Positions 10,151 to 18,601 of a stretch of 64,000 nucleotides of DNA are shown piece after piece. Each line of letters opens with the position of its first letter. Position 1 is the first letter of the stretch. The DNA lies in assembly GCA_965220345.1 (NCBI GenBank), contig OZ244822.1, positions 1,860,001 to 1,924,000 of the forward strand, in the 5' to 3' direction. The stretch comes from Aldehydirespirator sp965220345 (GTDB taxonomy: Bacteria; Actinomycetota; Acidimicrobiia; Acidimicrobiales; Aldehydirespiratoraceae). The position numbers and the translations under genes were made by a program. Below the pieces are notes generated by a model. It searched no databases. It was not told where the DNA came from and saw only the letters and a list, made by a program, of their open reading frames with translations.

Positions 10151-10366
10151 GCGTTTAGGCTTAGCCATGGGTATTGGCACAGGTATCGGCACTGGCATGT
10201 GTTCAGCCCCAACATTCCTAGCAGTCGCAACATTTCCAACATTCCCAACATTGATGACTATTGATGACCTTGATGAGCTTCAGAGCAACTCACTTTGAGC
10301 GACTTACGTCAGAGCAACTTGCGCTAGGGCAACTTACTTTGGTGCATCGCCGTTAGGCTCACGCTT
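10151..10366. repeat. Spacer with ~15-bp degenerate repeats before the small ORF
   Basis: Contains AACATTCC-type short repeats at about 10210-10250 and four units based on GAGCAACTTACTTTG at 10283, 10298, 10312 and 10327. No gene was seen in this part. Confidence 0.75.
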
Positions 10367-10519
10367 GTGAATCGCCCTGCGCCAGACCCTCGCAAATTGT
10401 TAGATCATTGGGAAGAGTGGGAGCGCGGTGACACTCCACCTGGCCGAGTGATGAGCGATCTTAAGACCGGCGGTTTGCGTGAACTTCTCCAAGGTTTGGT
10501 CGACAATCAAGAATCCTGA
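10367..10519 (+). CDS. Small conserved-looking hydrophilic protein, 50 residues
   Basis: GTG start, 50 codons, TGA stop. The peptide opens MNRPAPDPRKLLDHWEEW and contains ERGDTPPGRVMSDLKTGG, with no low complexity. It looks like a real soluble small protein of the kind often found near guaB/groEL in actinobacteria, rather than a random frame. That similarity is from memory and the function is unknown. It lies alone between groEL and the guaB3-like gene, same strand. Confidence 0.6.
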   Translation: MNRPAPDPRKLLDHWEEWERGDTPPGRVMSDLKTGGLRELLQGLVDNQES

Positions 10520-10610
10520 TACCTAACCCAGTCGTCAGTTGACTAGTTTGCAGTTGGCCTGTTTTCGGCTGGCTAGTTTGCAGCACTAAGGCAGCAAGGA
10601 AAGGCACTGC

Positions 10611-11720
10611 GTGGCTGAAATCGAAATAGGGCTAGGCAAGTCGGGGCGGCGCGCTTACCGGCTTGATGAGATTGCTATCGTGCCCAGCAGGCGCACCCGC
10701 GACATAGCCGATGTTGACATTTCCTGGCAGATCGATGCTTACCGGTTTGATCTTCCAGTGCTGGCCGCTGCTAGTGACAGCGTTACTAGTCCTGCTACAG
10801 CTATCAAACTGGGGCAACTCGGAGGCCTAGCAGTTATTGATCTCGAAGGTATGTGGACTCGCTGCGAGGATCCTGCCGCCGAACTAGCTGAGCTGGCCGA
10901 AGCATCGCTAGATGCAGCCACAAAACGGCTACGGGAGCTTTACGCCCGGCCGGTGCAACCAGAACTGGTAGCGCGCAGAGTGTCCGAAATCGCCGCCGCC
11001 GGAGTGCGAACCGCTGGCCGTGTCCGTCCGCAACGAGCCGAAGAGCTCGCTCCGCACGCCATCGCAGCTGACGTGAACCTGCTGTTCATAACCGGCACGA
11101 TCGTGTCGGCTGAGCATGTTTCATCCGACGATGACCCTCTCAATCTGAAGACTTTTATCCGGCGTATGCAAACACCGGTAGTTGTGGGAGGGTGCGTTAG
11201 CTATCAGGCGGCATTGCATCTGATGCGCACTGGTGCAGCGGGGGTGCTAGTTGGTGTGGGTTCGGGATATGCAGGCACTACCCGCCATGTGCTCGGTCTT
11301 GATGCCCCGCAGGCCACTGCCATAGCAGATGCCCGCGCTGCGCGGATGCGACACCTTGATGAGACCGGTGTTTACTGCCATGTGATCGCTGACGGCACGA
11401 TGCGCACCGCTGGCGACATCGCTAAAGCAATCGTTTGTGGTGCTGATGCGGCCATGGTCGGCCTGCCTTTGGCATCAGCTACTGACTCGCCGTGCCCAGG
11501 CCGTCACTGGGACTTGTCGGCAGGTCATGCCACTCTGCCGCGTGGACGCGTCACTGATGTGACTCCGCTCGCCACGCTAGAGACGATTCTTCACGGCCCC
11601 GCAATCAGCGCAGACGGAACCACCAACATGATGGGCGCTTTGCGAACCTCAATGGCCAAATGCGGCTACACCGACGTGAAGGATTTTCAGCGGGCTGCAG
11701 CAGCAATCACCTCATCGTGA
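10611..11720 (+). CDS. GuaB3-type IMP dehydrogenase family protein lacking the catalytic Cys
   Basis: TIM-barrel protein of the GuaB3 (IMPDH-related) family, 369 residues without the CBS domains of true GuaB. Near residue 220 the active-site loop reads GSGYAGTTRHVLG, where IMPDH and the GuaB3 proteins I recall have a Cys before TT, so the thioimidate nucleophile is replaced by Gly. The rest of the fold (GGCVSYQAALHLM, ADGTMRTAGDIAKAIVCGAD, TSMAKCGYTDVKDFQ) is intact. GTG start; its stop overlaps the guaA start (GTGA), implying coupling to GMP synthesis. Enzymatic activity is doubtful; a regulatory or GMP-reductase-like role is possible. Confidence 0.85.
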   Translation: MAEIEIGLGKSGRRAYRLDEIAIVPSRRTRDIADVDISWQIDAYRFDLPVLAAASDSVTSPATAIKLGQLGGLAVIDLEGMWTRCEDPAAELAELAEASLDAATKRLRELYARPVQPELVARRVSEIAAAGVRTAGRVRPQRAEELAPHAIAADVNLLFITGTIVSAEHVSSDDDPLNLKTFIRRMQTPVVVGGCVSYQAALHLMRTGAAGVLVGVGSGYAGTTRHVLGLDAPQATAIADARAARMRHLDETGVYCHVIADGTMRTAGDIAKAIVCGADAAMVGLPLASATDSPCPGRHWDLSAGHATLPRGRVTDVTPLATLETILHGPAISADGTTNMMGALRTSMAKCGYTDVKDFQRAAAAITSS

Positions 11721-13294
11721 CAAAACCCTCGACAGCGGCCAGTGGCGGATCCTCGGGAGAGTTCGACACCGTTCTGGTTGTTGATTTCGGGGCGCAGTAT
11801 TCGCAGTTGATCGCTAGGCGGGTGCGCGAATGTCAGGTCTACAGCGAGATTGTTCCCGCTTCGATCAGCGCAGCCGAGGTCGCAGCCCGTCAGCCATGCG
11901 GTTTGATCCTCAGCGGTGGCCCTGCTTCGGTGCATGTCCAAGGAGCGGTCAGCCTTGATCCCGAGATCTATGAACTCGGCGTGCCGATATTGGGTATCTG
12001 CTACGGGGCGCAACTCATCGCCGAGCAACTAGGCGGTTCGGTCGGACGCAACGAACGTGGCGAATATGGCCGAGCCGAATTAACTATGCCCGGCGACCGA
12101 AGCCAATTGCTTGCGGGACTACCTTCGCCTTTGTCGGTGTGGATGAGCCATTTCGATGCCATTGTCTCGCCGCCGCCGGGCGCTGAAGTCACCGCCTCAA
12201 CCGCAGTTTCGCCGGTGGCCGCTTTTGAGGATGTCGAGCGCGGTCTCTATGGGTTGCAGTTTCATCCTGAGGTGGAGCACACCACCTGCGGTCGCAGAGT
12301 GTTAAGTCGTTTCTTGCTCAAAGGGTGCAATGCCGCACCGAGCTGGTCTATGGATTCGATTATCGACGCGGCTGTGGAGTCTGTGGCATCCCAAATCGGT
12401 GATGGTCGGGCTATCTGTGGCTTGTCAGGAGGCGTGGACTCTGCGGTGGCCGCGGCAGTGGTGCATCGTGCGGTGGGTTCTCGGCTCACCTGCGTGTTGG
12501 TAGACACAGGCCTTCTGCGTGAGGGTGAGGCCGACGAGGTGCAGCAGGTCTTTGAAGGGCATTTCGGCGTTGAGTTGGTGCGTGTGGACGCATCCGCTGA
12601 GTTTTTTGAGGCTTTGGCTGGTGTCACCGAGCCGGAGTCCAAGCGCAGAGTTGTGGGCGAGCAGTTCATTCGGGCTTTCGAGCGGGCACGCAGTCAGATA
12701 CCCGATGCCAGTTTCTTGGTGCAGGGAACGCTGTATCCCGATGTGATCGAGTCTGGCGCGACTACCCATTCGTCCACCATCAAAAGCCATCACAATGTGG
12801 GTGGCTTGCCCGAGGATCTGGATTTCGAGCTGGTTGAGCCGTTGAGGTCGCTGTTCAAGGATGAGGTTCGGGTATTAGGCACCGAACTCGGTTTGCCGCC
12901 AGAGATCGTTAATCGTCAGCCGTTCCCTGGCCCGGGCTTAGCGGTTCGGATCATCGGCGAAGTCACTCCTGATACTGCGTCCACTTTGCGTCACGCTGAC
13001 GCGATTGTGCGGGACGAGTTGAAGGCTGCGGGACTTGAGCGTGAAATCTGGCAGTCGTTCGCGGTGCTGCCCGACATCCGCACCGTGGGAGTAATGGGCG
13101 ACGAGCGCACCTATGGTCGCCCAGTGGTGATCCGCGCTGTCACCAGCTCAGATGCTATGACCGCTGACTGGGCCCGGCTGCCTCACGATGTGCTTGAGGC
13201 GATTAGCAGCCGCGTGATCGCTGAGGTAGACGGAGTGAACCGCGTTGTTTATGACATCACCTCTAAGCCGCCAGCCACCATCGAATGGGAGTAA
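11717..13294 (+). CDS. guaA: GMP synthase (glutamine-hydrolysing)
   Basis: Amidates XMP to GMP using glutamine and ATP. N-terminal class I amidotransferase with ILGICYGAQLIAEQLGG (nucleophile Cys) and QFHPEVEHT (His/Glu). ATP pyrophosphatase P-loop GLSGGVDSAVAA. C-terminal dimerisation domain ends DITSKPPATIEWE. GTG 11717 overlaps the guaB3-like stop; the open frame upstream to 11660 lies inside that gene and is not conserved. 525 residues. Confidence 0.97.
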   Translation: MTKPSTAASGGSSGEFDTVLVVDFGAQYSQLIARRVRECQVYSEIVPASISAAEVAARQPCGLILSGGPASVHVQGAVSLDPEIYELGVPILGICYGAQLIAEQLGGSVGRNERGEYGRAELTMPGDRSQLLAGLPSPLSVWMSHFDAIVSPPPGAEVTASTAVSPVAAFEDVERGLYGLQFHPEVEHTTCGRRVLSRFLLKGCNAAPSWSMDSIIDAAVESVASQIGDGRAICGLSGGVDSAVAAAVVHRAVGSRLTCVLVDTGLLREGEADEVQQVFEGHFGVELVRVDASAEFFEALAGVTEPESKRRVVGEQFIRAFERARSQIPDASFLVQGTLYPDVIESGATTHSSTIKSHHNVGGLPEDLDFELVEPLRSLFKDEVRVLGTELGLPPEIVNRQPFPGPGLAVRIIGEVTPDTASTLRHADAIVRDELKAAGLEREIWQSFAVLPDIRTVGVMGDERTYGRPVVIRAVTSSDAMTADWARLPHDVLEAISSRVIAEVDGVNRVVYDITSKPPATIEWE

Positions 13295-13327
13295 CCCAAT
13301 TTTACTTGTGGATTACCTAGTGGAGTA

Positions 13328-14539
13328 TCAGGTGGCTTGGCTTGTGGCTTGGCTGGTGGCTTGATCTAGAGCTTGATCTAGGTCAGCTTTGAGATCGTCT
13401 ATGTTTTCTATCCCGACTGATAGGCGGATTAGACCCCGGTCTACTTCCAGTGGTGATTCGGCCACCGACTGATGGGTCATGGTGGCGGGCTGCTCAATCA
13501 GTGATTCCACCGCGCCGAGCGACTCAGCCAACTGGAAAACTTTGGTAGCGCTCACGGCCGCGACCGCCGTGGCTTCCCCTCCGTGCGGCACGAACGAGAC
13601 CATGCCGCCGAAGCGCCGCATCTGGCGGGCGGCTACTTGATGGCTGCGATGGTTCGCCATGCCTGGATAACAGACGCGCTCCACCGCAGGATGCGCTGAC
13701 AGGAACTGGGTGATGGCTTCGGCATTGTCACAGTGGCGGTCCATGCGCACAGTCAGGGTCTTGATACCCCTCAACAACAGATAGCAGTCAAACGGGCTAG
13801 GCACAGCCCCCGCCGCGTTCTGCACGAAAGCCAAGCCTTCGGCTAAGTCGTCGTCGTTGACGGCCACGAAACCGCCGACCACATCAGAATGTCCGCCCAG
13901 GTATTTGGTGCTGGAATGAACGACTGCGTCGGCTCCTAGTAGCAGCGGGTTCTGCAAATAAGGGGTAGCGAAAGTGTTGTCCACCACAACGATGGCACCT
14001 GCTTGATGAGCCGCTTCGGTAACTGCGGCTATGTCCACCACGGTGAGGGTGGGGTTGGTGGGTGTCTCCAGCCAGACCTGGCGGGTCTCGGGTCTCAGCG
14101 CTGCCGCCAGCGAGTCGGGGTCGCTCAGATCAGCCACCGACCAGGCGATGCCGCGCTCGCCGTAGACCTTGGCGATCAGACGATAAGTGCCTCCGTAAGC
14201 ATCAAGGCCCATCACCACATGATCTCCGGGCCGTAACATGGTCAAAAGAGCATTCTCAGCAGCCATGCCGCTGGCGAAAGCAAAGCCGTGTCGTGCGCCT
14301 TCAAGGGCGCTGACGCTGCGCTCAAGACAGACTCTGGTGGGGTTAGAGGTGCGGGAGTACTCATAGCCGCGGGTCTGGCCGGGCTCGGACTGCACGAATG
14401 TGGTAGCCAGATGGATAGGCACGGTTATGGCACCGGTGGTTTTGTCGGGTTCCTGTCCAGCATGGATGACCCGAGTCTCAAAACTCCAGTCAGTGTCGCC
14501 GGGGTTGTCGCCCAGGCTGCTTGTGTTGCTGCTGCTCAC
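13328..14539 (-). CDS. metB: Cystathionine gamma-synthase/lyase family PLP enzyme
   Basis: Cys/Met metabolism PLP enzyme, 403 residues. It carries YSRTSNPTR, FASGMAAENAL and the Schiff-base lysine in SSTKYLGGHSD. It could act as synthase (transsulfuration towards methionine) or lyase; pairing with a cystathionine beta-synthase favours the reverse pathway towards cysteine. GTG start overlaps the upstream cbs stop (GTGA). The C-terminus ends in 4-residue repeats (SQAT units, nt 13328-13365), a non-family extension. Confidence 0.9.
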   Translation of the reverse strand: MSSSNTSSLGDNPGDTDWSFETRVIHAGQEPDKTTGAITVPIHLATTFVQSEPGQTRGYEYSRTSNPTRVCLERSVSALEGARHGFAFASGMAAENALLTMLRPGDHVVMGLDAYGGTYRLIAKVYGERGIAWSVADLSDPDSLAAALRPETRQVWLETPTNPTLTVVDIAAVTEAAHQAGAIVVVDNTFATPYLQNPLLLGADAVVHSSTKYLGGHSDVVGGFVAVNDDDLAEGLAFVQNAAGAVPSPFDCYLLLRGIKTLTVRMDRHCDNAEAITQFLSAHPAVERVCYPGMANHRSHQVAARQMRRFGGMVSFVPHGGEATAVAAVSATKVFQLAESLGAVESLIEQPATMTHQSVAESPLEVDRGLIRLSVGIENIDDLKADLDQALDQATSQATSQAT

Positions 14540-15933
14540 AGTGCAGGCACCGCAACCTCGGCGGTTATGGCATCGGGCATTGACGACAGGTAGCCGAGCA
14601 CGTCGGTGCTGGAGATAACCGCTCGCGGTCGGCCTCCATCCAGCACCAGCAGAGCGGGAGAGCGTTCCAGCTTGGCCACGGCTAGAGCAATTGGCTCGCC
14701 TATACCGATCTGTGCCAGCGGTGGACTCATCACGTTCTCCACCGGCTGGCTCAGCAGGTCGCCTTCAAAAGCCATAGACATCAGCCGAAGTTCGTGCAGT
14801 GATCCCATCACCTCAGCCGCTGCCAGCGGCATCTCGCCTTTAGCCACCGGGAGCTGGCTCAATCCGTTTTCGCTCATGCGGGTGACGGCCAAGCTCACCG
14901 GGTCATCGGGGTTGACGTAGATGAGCGACGGCAGCGTGTCCTGTTTGGCATCAAGCACATCCTTGATGCATGGGTGATCGCAGATCAAGAACCCGTGAGA
15001 AGCCATCCAGGCGTTGTCGAAGACTTTAGAGAGATAACCGCGCCCAGAGTCGGGCAGCAGCACCACGATCACGTCGTTGGGGTCACAGCCTTGAGCCAGT
15101 TCGGCGGCTGCACACATGGCCGTCCCACCTGATCCGCCGATCAGTAGCCCCTCGCGATGCGATACCAGCCGAGCCATGTCAAACGACGCTTGATCAGACA
15201 CAGCGATCACTTGATCCACCATCTCGGGGTGATAAGTCTCGGGCCAGAAGTCCTCACCGATCCCTTCCACGAGATAAGGCCGGCCCGAGCCTCCACTGAA
15301 CACTGAGCCTTCGGGGTCGGCTGCCACGATCCGCACTGAGGGTTTCTGGCTTTTGAGGTATCGACCGACACCGCTCAAGGTGCCACCGGTGCCTGCGCCT
15401 GCCACGAAGTGGGTGATCCGCCCGCTTGTCTGGTGCCACAGCTCGGGCCCGGTGGTCTGCTCGTGGGCGAGAGGGTTGGTCTGGTTGAAGTACTGGTTGG
15501 GGCGGTAGGCACCAGGGATTTCGCGCATTAAGCGCTCAGCGGTGGAGTAGTAGGAGTCAGGTTCGTCGGGAGCGACCGCGACCGGGCACACCACCACCTC
15601 GGCACCGTGAGCCCGCAGCAACTGAACCTTCTCGGCGCTGACTTTGTCGGTCATCACGAAGACGCAGCGGTAGCCGCGCTGAGCTGCCACCAAAGCCAAG
15701 CCGACACCAGTGTTGCCAGATGTGGGTTCAACAATGGTGCCGCCAGGTTTGAGCCGTCCGTCCCGCTCGGCAGCGTCAATCATTGCGATAGCCGCTCGGT
15801 CCTTGACGCTGCCGCCAGGGTTGAGCATCTCTAGTTTGGCCAGCACCTCACAGCGGGCATCGCTGACGGCTCGCCGCATCCGCACTAGCGGCGTGTTACC
15901 TATGAGGTCGAGTACGGAGTCAGCGACCTCCAT
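14536..15933 (-). CDS. cbs: Cystathionine beta-synthase with CBS-domain tail
   Basis: Fold-type II PLP enzyme condensing serine and homocysteine. PLP lysine in NPGGSVKDRAAIAM, phosphate loop TSGNTGVG, and GAGTGGTLSGVGRYLK. Two C-terminal CBS motifs (about residues 335-460) can bind adenosyl ligands. ATG 15933 gives MEVADSVLDLIGNTPLVRM and 465 residues, as in mycobacterial Cbs. The open frame further upstream to 16128 is repetitive and non-conserved. Confidence 0.92.
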   Translation of the reverse strand: MEVADSVLDLIGNTPLVRMRRAVSDARCEVLAKLEMLNPGGSVKDRAAIAMIDAAERDGRLKPGGTIVEPTSGNTGVGLALVAAQRGYRCVFVMTDKVSAEKVQLLRAHGAEVVVCPVAVAPDEPDSYYSTAERLMREIPGAYRPNQYFNQTNPLAHEQTTGPELWHQTSGRITHFVAGAGTGGTLSGVGRYLKSQKPSVRIVAADPEGSVFSGGSGRPYLVEGIGEDFWPETYHPEMVDQVIAVSDQASFDMARLVSHREGLLIGGSGGTAMCAAAELAQGCDPNDVIVVLLPDSGRGYLSKVFDNAWMASHGFLICDHPCIKDVLDAKQDTLPSLIYVNPDDPVSLAVTRMSENGLSQLPVAKGEMPLAAAEVMGSLHELRLMSMAFEGDLLSQPVENVMSPPLAQIGIGEPIALAVAKLERSPALLVLDGGRPRAVISSTDVLGYLSSMPDAITAEVAVPAL

Positions 15934-16224
15934 GTATTGCAGGCTATCGCTAGTGCAGGCTCTCGCCTCTCGGTTGGCCTGCCTGCCCCTGCCTGCTCTG
16001 TCCCTGCCTGTTCTGGCAATGCTGCCCCTGCCTGCCTGCCCTTGGCTTGCCTCTGGCAACGCTGCCACTAGCGCATAGGCAGCCACACACTTAGCGCTCC
16101 TACTTAGCTCAGGGATTAGCTCACCCACTTAGCACGGGGTTTAGTAGCGGCCCCATTTAGCGCAGGGACTTAGCGCGCCGAGGTATCCACTTGCTGTCGG
16201 TGAGCGGCAGTAGGGTGAGCTGCA
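15934..16224. repeat. Repeat-filled divergent spacer between cbs and pcrA
   Basis: About 290 bases without a gene. CCTGCC-type repeats at roughly 15975-16035, then six or more CTTAGC/TTTAGC-headed units of about 13-25 bases at 16088-16180. Promoters for both flanking genes should be here but were not resolved. Confidence 0.75.
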
Positions 16225-18447
16225 ATGGCAGAGTCGGCGATACTGGAAGGTCTAAACCCTGCCCAGCACGAAGCGGTCACACATTCTGGCGGGCCGCTGC
16301 TGGTAGTAGCCGGGGCTGGGTCAGGCAAAACACGGGTGCTCACTCATCGCATCGCGCACCTGATCGACCACCACGGGCTGTCACCCTTCGAGATCTTGGC
16401 GATTACCTTCACCAACAAGGCCGCAAGCGAGATGCGCTATCGCGTCGCTGGTCTTGTTGGTTCCGTGGCTGAGAGCATGTGGGTGTCGACATTCCACGCC
16501 GCTTGTGTGCGTATCCTGCGTCGCGACGCGGCTCATATTGATTATCCGAGCACTTTCACTATTTATGACCAGGGCGACGCAGTACGTCTCTGCGGCTATG
16601 TGCTGCGTGACCTGAACCTAGACCCCAAGAAGTTTCCGCCGCGTTCGGTTTATGCCGCCATTTCTGCTGCAAAGAACGACAACATCAGCGCCACCGACTA
16701 TGCCGAAGCCGCAGGCAACATTTTTGAGCGGCGCATCGCTGACGTGTTCAGCCATTATCAGCGTCGTCTGGCCACGGCAGCGGCCATGGACTTTGATGAC
16801 CTGCTGTTAAACACGGTCGAACTGTTCCGGCGATGCCCTGAGGTGCTGGAACGCTGGCGGCAGCGCTTCGCTCATGTGCTGGTGGACGAATACCAAGACA
16901 CCAACCCAGTGCAGAACGATCTGGTGCTGCGTTTGGGTGCTGAGAGCCGTCAAGTCACCGTAGTGGGCGATGCCGATCAGTCGATCTACGCCTTTCGGGG
17001 TGCTGACATTCGTAACATCTTTGAGTTCGAACGGGTCTTTGACGATGCTCGCATTGTGGTGCTTGAGCAGAACTATCGCAGCACCCAGAACATCCTTGAC
17101 GCAGCCAATGCTGTGATCATCAACAATGCTGGCCGTAAGCCTAAGGATCTATGGACTGACCAGGGTTCGGGACCGGCGATCATCCGCTATCACGCTGACG
17201 ATGAGACCGACGAGGCCAGATACGTGGCATCAGAGATTGTTCGCCGTTGCGAAGACGAGCAGATGAACTTGAGCGAAGTAGCCGTGTTTTATCGCACTAA
17301 TGCTCAGTCCCGCGCTGTGGAAGAGCAGCTGAACGCAGCCGAAATCCCATACCGGTTGGTTGGCGGCACTCGCTTCTATGACCGACGCGAGGTGCGTGAT
17401 GCCATCGCTTATCTGAAGGCGGTGGTGAATCCAGGCGACGAAGTGAGCGTGAAACGAGCTTTGAGTGTGCCCAAGCGTGGTGTGGGTGCTACCTCGGTGT
17501 CGAAGCTTGATGCTTATGCAGCTTCGGCGGGTATCACTTTCTATGAGGCTCTCAGCAGGTGCTCTGCTGCTGGCGTGTCGGGACGTTCGGCTGTCGGCAT
17601 TTCACAATTCATAGCGTTGATCGACGATGTGGCTTCGTTGGGGGCTTCACCTGCCACGGTTCTGCAGGAACTGCTGGAACGTTGCGGGTATTTGGATGAG
17701 CTGCGTGCCGAGAAGACGGTTGAGGCCGATGGTCGGCTTGAGAATCTGGCCGAACTGGTGGGCGCAGCCGGTGAGCATGACACAGTCGACAGTTTCTTGG
17801 AGACGGTGGCTTTAGTGGCCGACACCGATGATCTGGCCGATCCGCAAGCAGATGATTCGGCGGTGACATTGATGACGCTGCATTCTGCTAAGGGTCTTGA
17901 ATACCCCGATGTCTATATGATCGGCATGGAGGACGGAGTGTTTCCCCACATTCGGGCGTTGGGTGAGCCGCATGAACTAGAAGAGGAACGTCGGCTCGCC
18001 TATGTGGGGATCACTCGGGCGATGCGTCAACTCACCTTAACCCACGCTTGGAGTCGTCTGCTTTACGGCAGCCGGCAGTACAACCCTCCGAGCCGTTTCA
18101 TCAATGAGATCCCCGACGAACTGATGCAGGCTGCCGACGGCACCCGCATGATGCGGCATCGTTACCGGCAGCACAGCGGTCATGAACGCAACCTTGACCG
18201 CCGGGCAGCTAAGCACGACGAGATCGTGGATCGGGCTCTGGATGCGGGCCAGCAGCCCTTGCCGAGCAGGTCGGGTGCCGAACTTTTGGGTTTGCGGGTG
18301 GGTGACGATGTGCGTCACGCCAAATGGGGTGAAGGAGTCATTATTGATGTTAAGCCCACAGGCGATGACATTGAGGCAGCAGTGAGTTTCGCGAGTGTTG
18401 GCGAAAAGCAGCTGCTGTTGTCATGGGCACCTCTTGAAAAGATCTGA
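16225..18447 (+). CDS. pcrA: ATP-dependent DNA helicase UvrD/PcrA
   Basis: Superfamily 1A 3'-5' helicase for nucleotide excision repair and replication-fork maintenance. Motif I GAGSGKTR near residue 35, DEYQDTNP (motif II), GDADQSIYAFRGAD (III), EQNYRST (IV), TLHSAKGLEYP (V) and VGITRA (VI) are all present. The C-terminal ~60 residues form the Tudor-like RNA-polymerase-binding module (GDDVRHAKWGEGVI). 740 residues; ATG preceded by AGGGTGAG. Confidence 0.95.
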   Translation: MAESAILEGLNPAQHEAVTHSGGPLLVVAGAGSGKTRVLTHRIAHLIDHHGLSPFEILAITFTNKAASEMRYRVAGLVGSVAESMWVSTFHAACVRILRRDAAHIDYPSTFTIYDQGDAVRLCGYVLRDLNLDPKKFPPRSVYAAISAAKNDNISATDYAEAAGNIFERRIADVFSHYQRRLATAAAMDFDDLLLNTVELFRRCPEVLERWRQRFAHVLVDEYQDTNPVQNDLVLRLGAESRQVTVVGDADQSIYAFRGADIRNIFEFERVFDDARIVVLEQNYRSTQNILDAANAVIINNAGRKPKDLWTDQGSGPAIIRYHADDETDEARYVASEIVRRCEDEQMNLSEVAVFYRTNAQSRAVEEQLNAAEIPYRLVGGTRFYDRREVRDAIAYLKAVVNPGDEVSVKRALSVPKRGVGATSVSKLDAYAASAGITFYEALSRCSAAGVSGRSAVGISQFIALIDDVASLGASPATVLQELLERCGYLDELRAEKTVEADGRLENLAELVGAAGEHDTVDSFLETVALVADTDDLADPQADDSAVTLMTLHSAKGLEYPDVYMIGMEDGVFPHIRALGEPHELEEERRLAYVGITRAMRQLTLTHAWSRLLYGSRQYNPPSRFINEIPDELMQAADGTRMMRHRYRQHSGHERNLDRRAAKHDEIVDRALDAGQQPLPSRSGAELLGLRVGDDVRHAKWGEGVIIDVKPTGDDIEAAVSFASVGEKQLLLSWAPLEKI

Positions 18448-18453
18448 CTGACA

Positions 18454-18521
18454 CTTGATTGGCGCTATTACTTGGTCGGCGCTAATACTTGATTGGGTCT
18501 ATTACTTGATTGGGTCTAAAA
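18454..18521. repeat. Four 17-bp tandem units after pcrA
   Basis: Units at 18454, 18471, 18488 and 18505, all starting CTTG, for example CTTGATTGGGTCTATTA. They begin seven bases after the pcrA stop codon. Confidence 0.9.
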
Positions 18522-18601
18522 CAGTCAGCTTCTCAAAAAGTTAGCTTCCAGTTCTGAGGTACCGAAGGTCTGGGAACCCAACTCGGGGCTGAGGCGTCTT
18601 T

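Noticed and set aside
15934..16128. N-terminal extension of cbs
   Set aside because: Translation is Gly/Arg repeat-derived; the conserved start MEVADSVLDLIGNTP and family length point to 15933.
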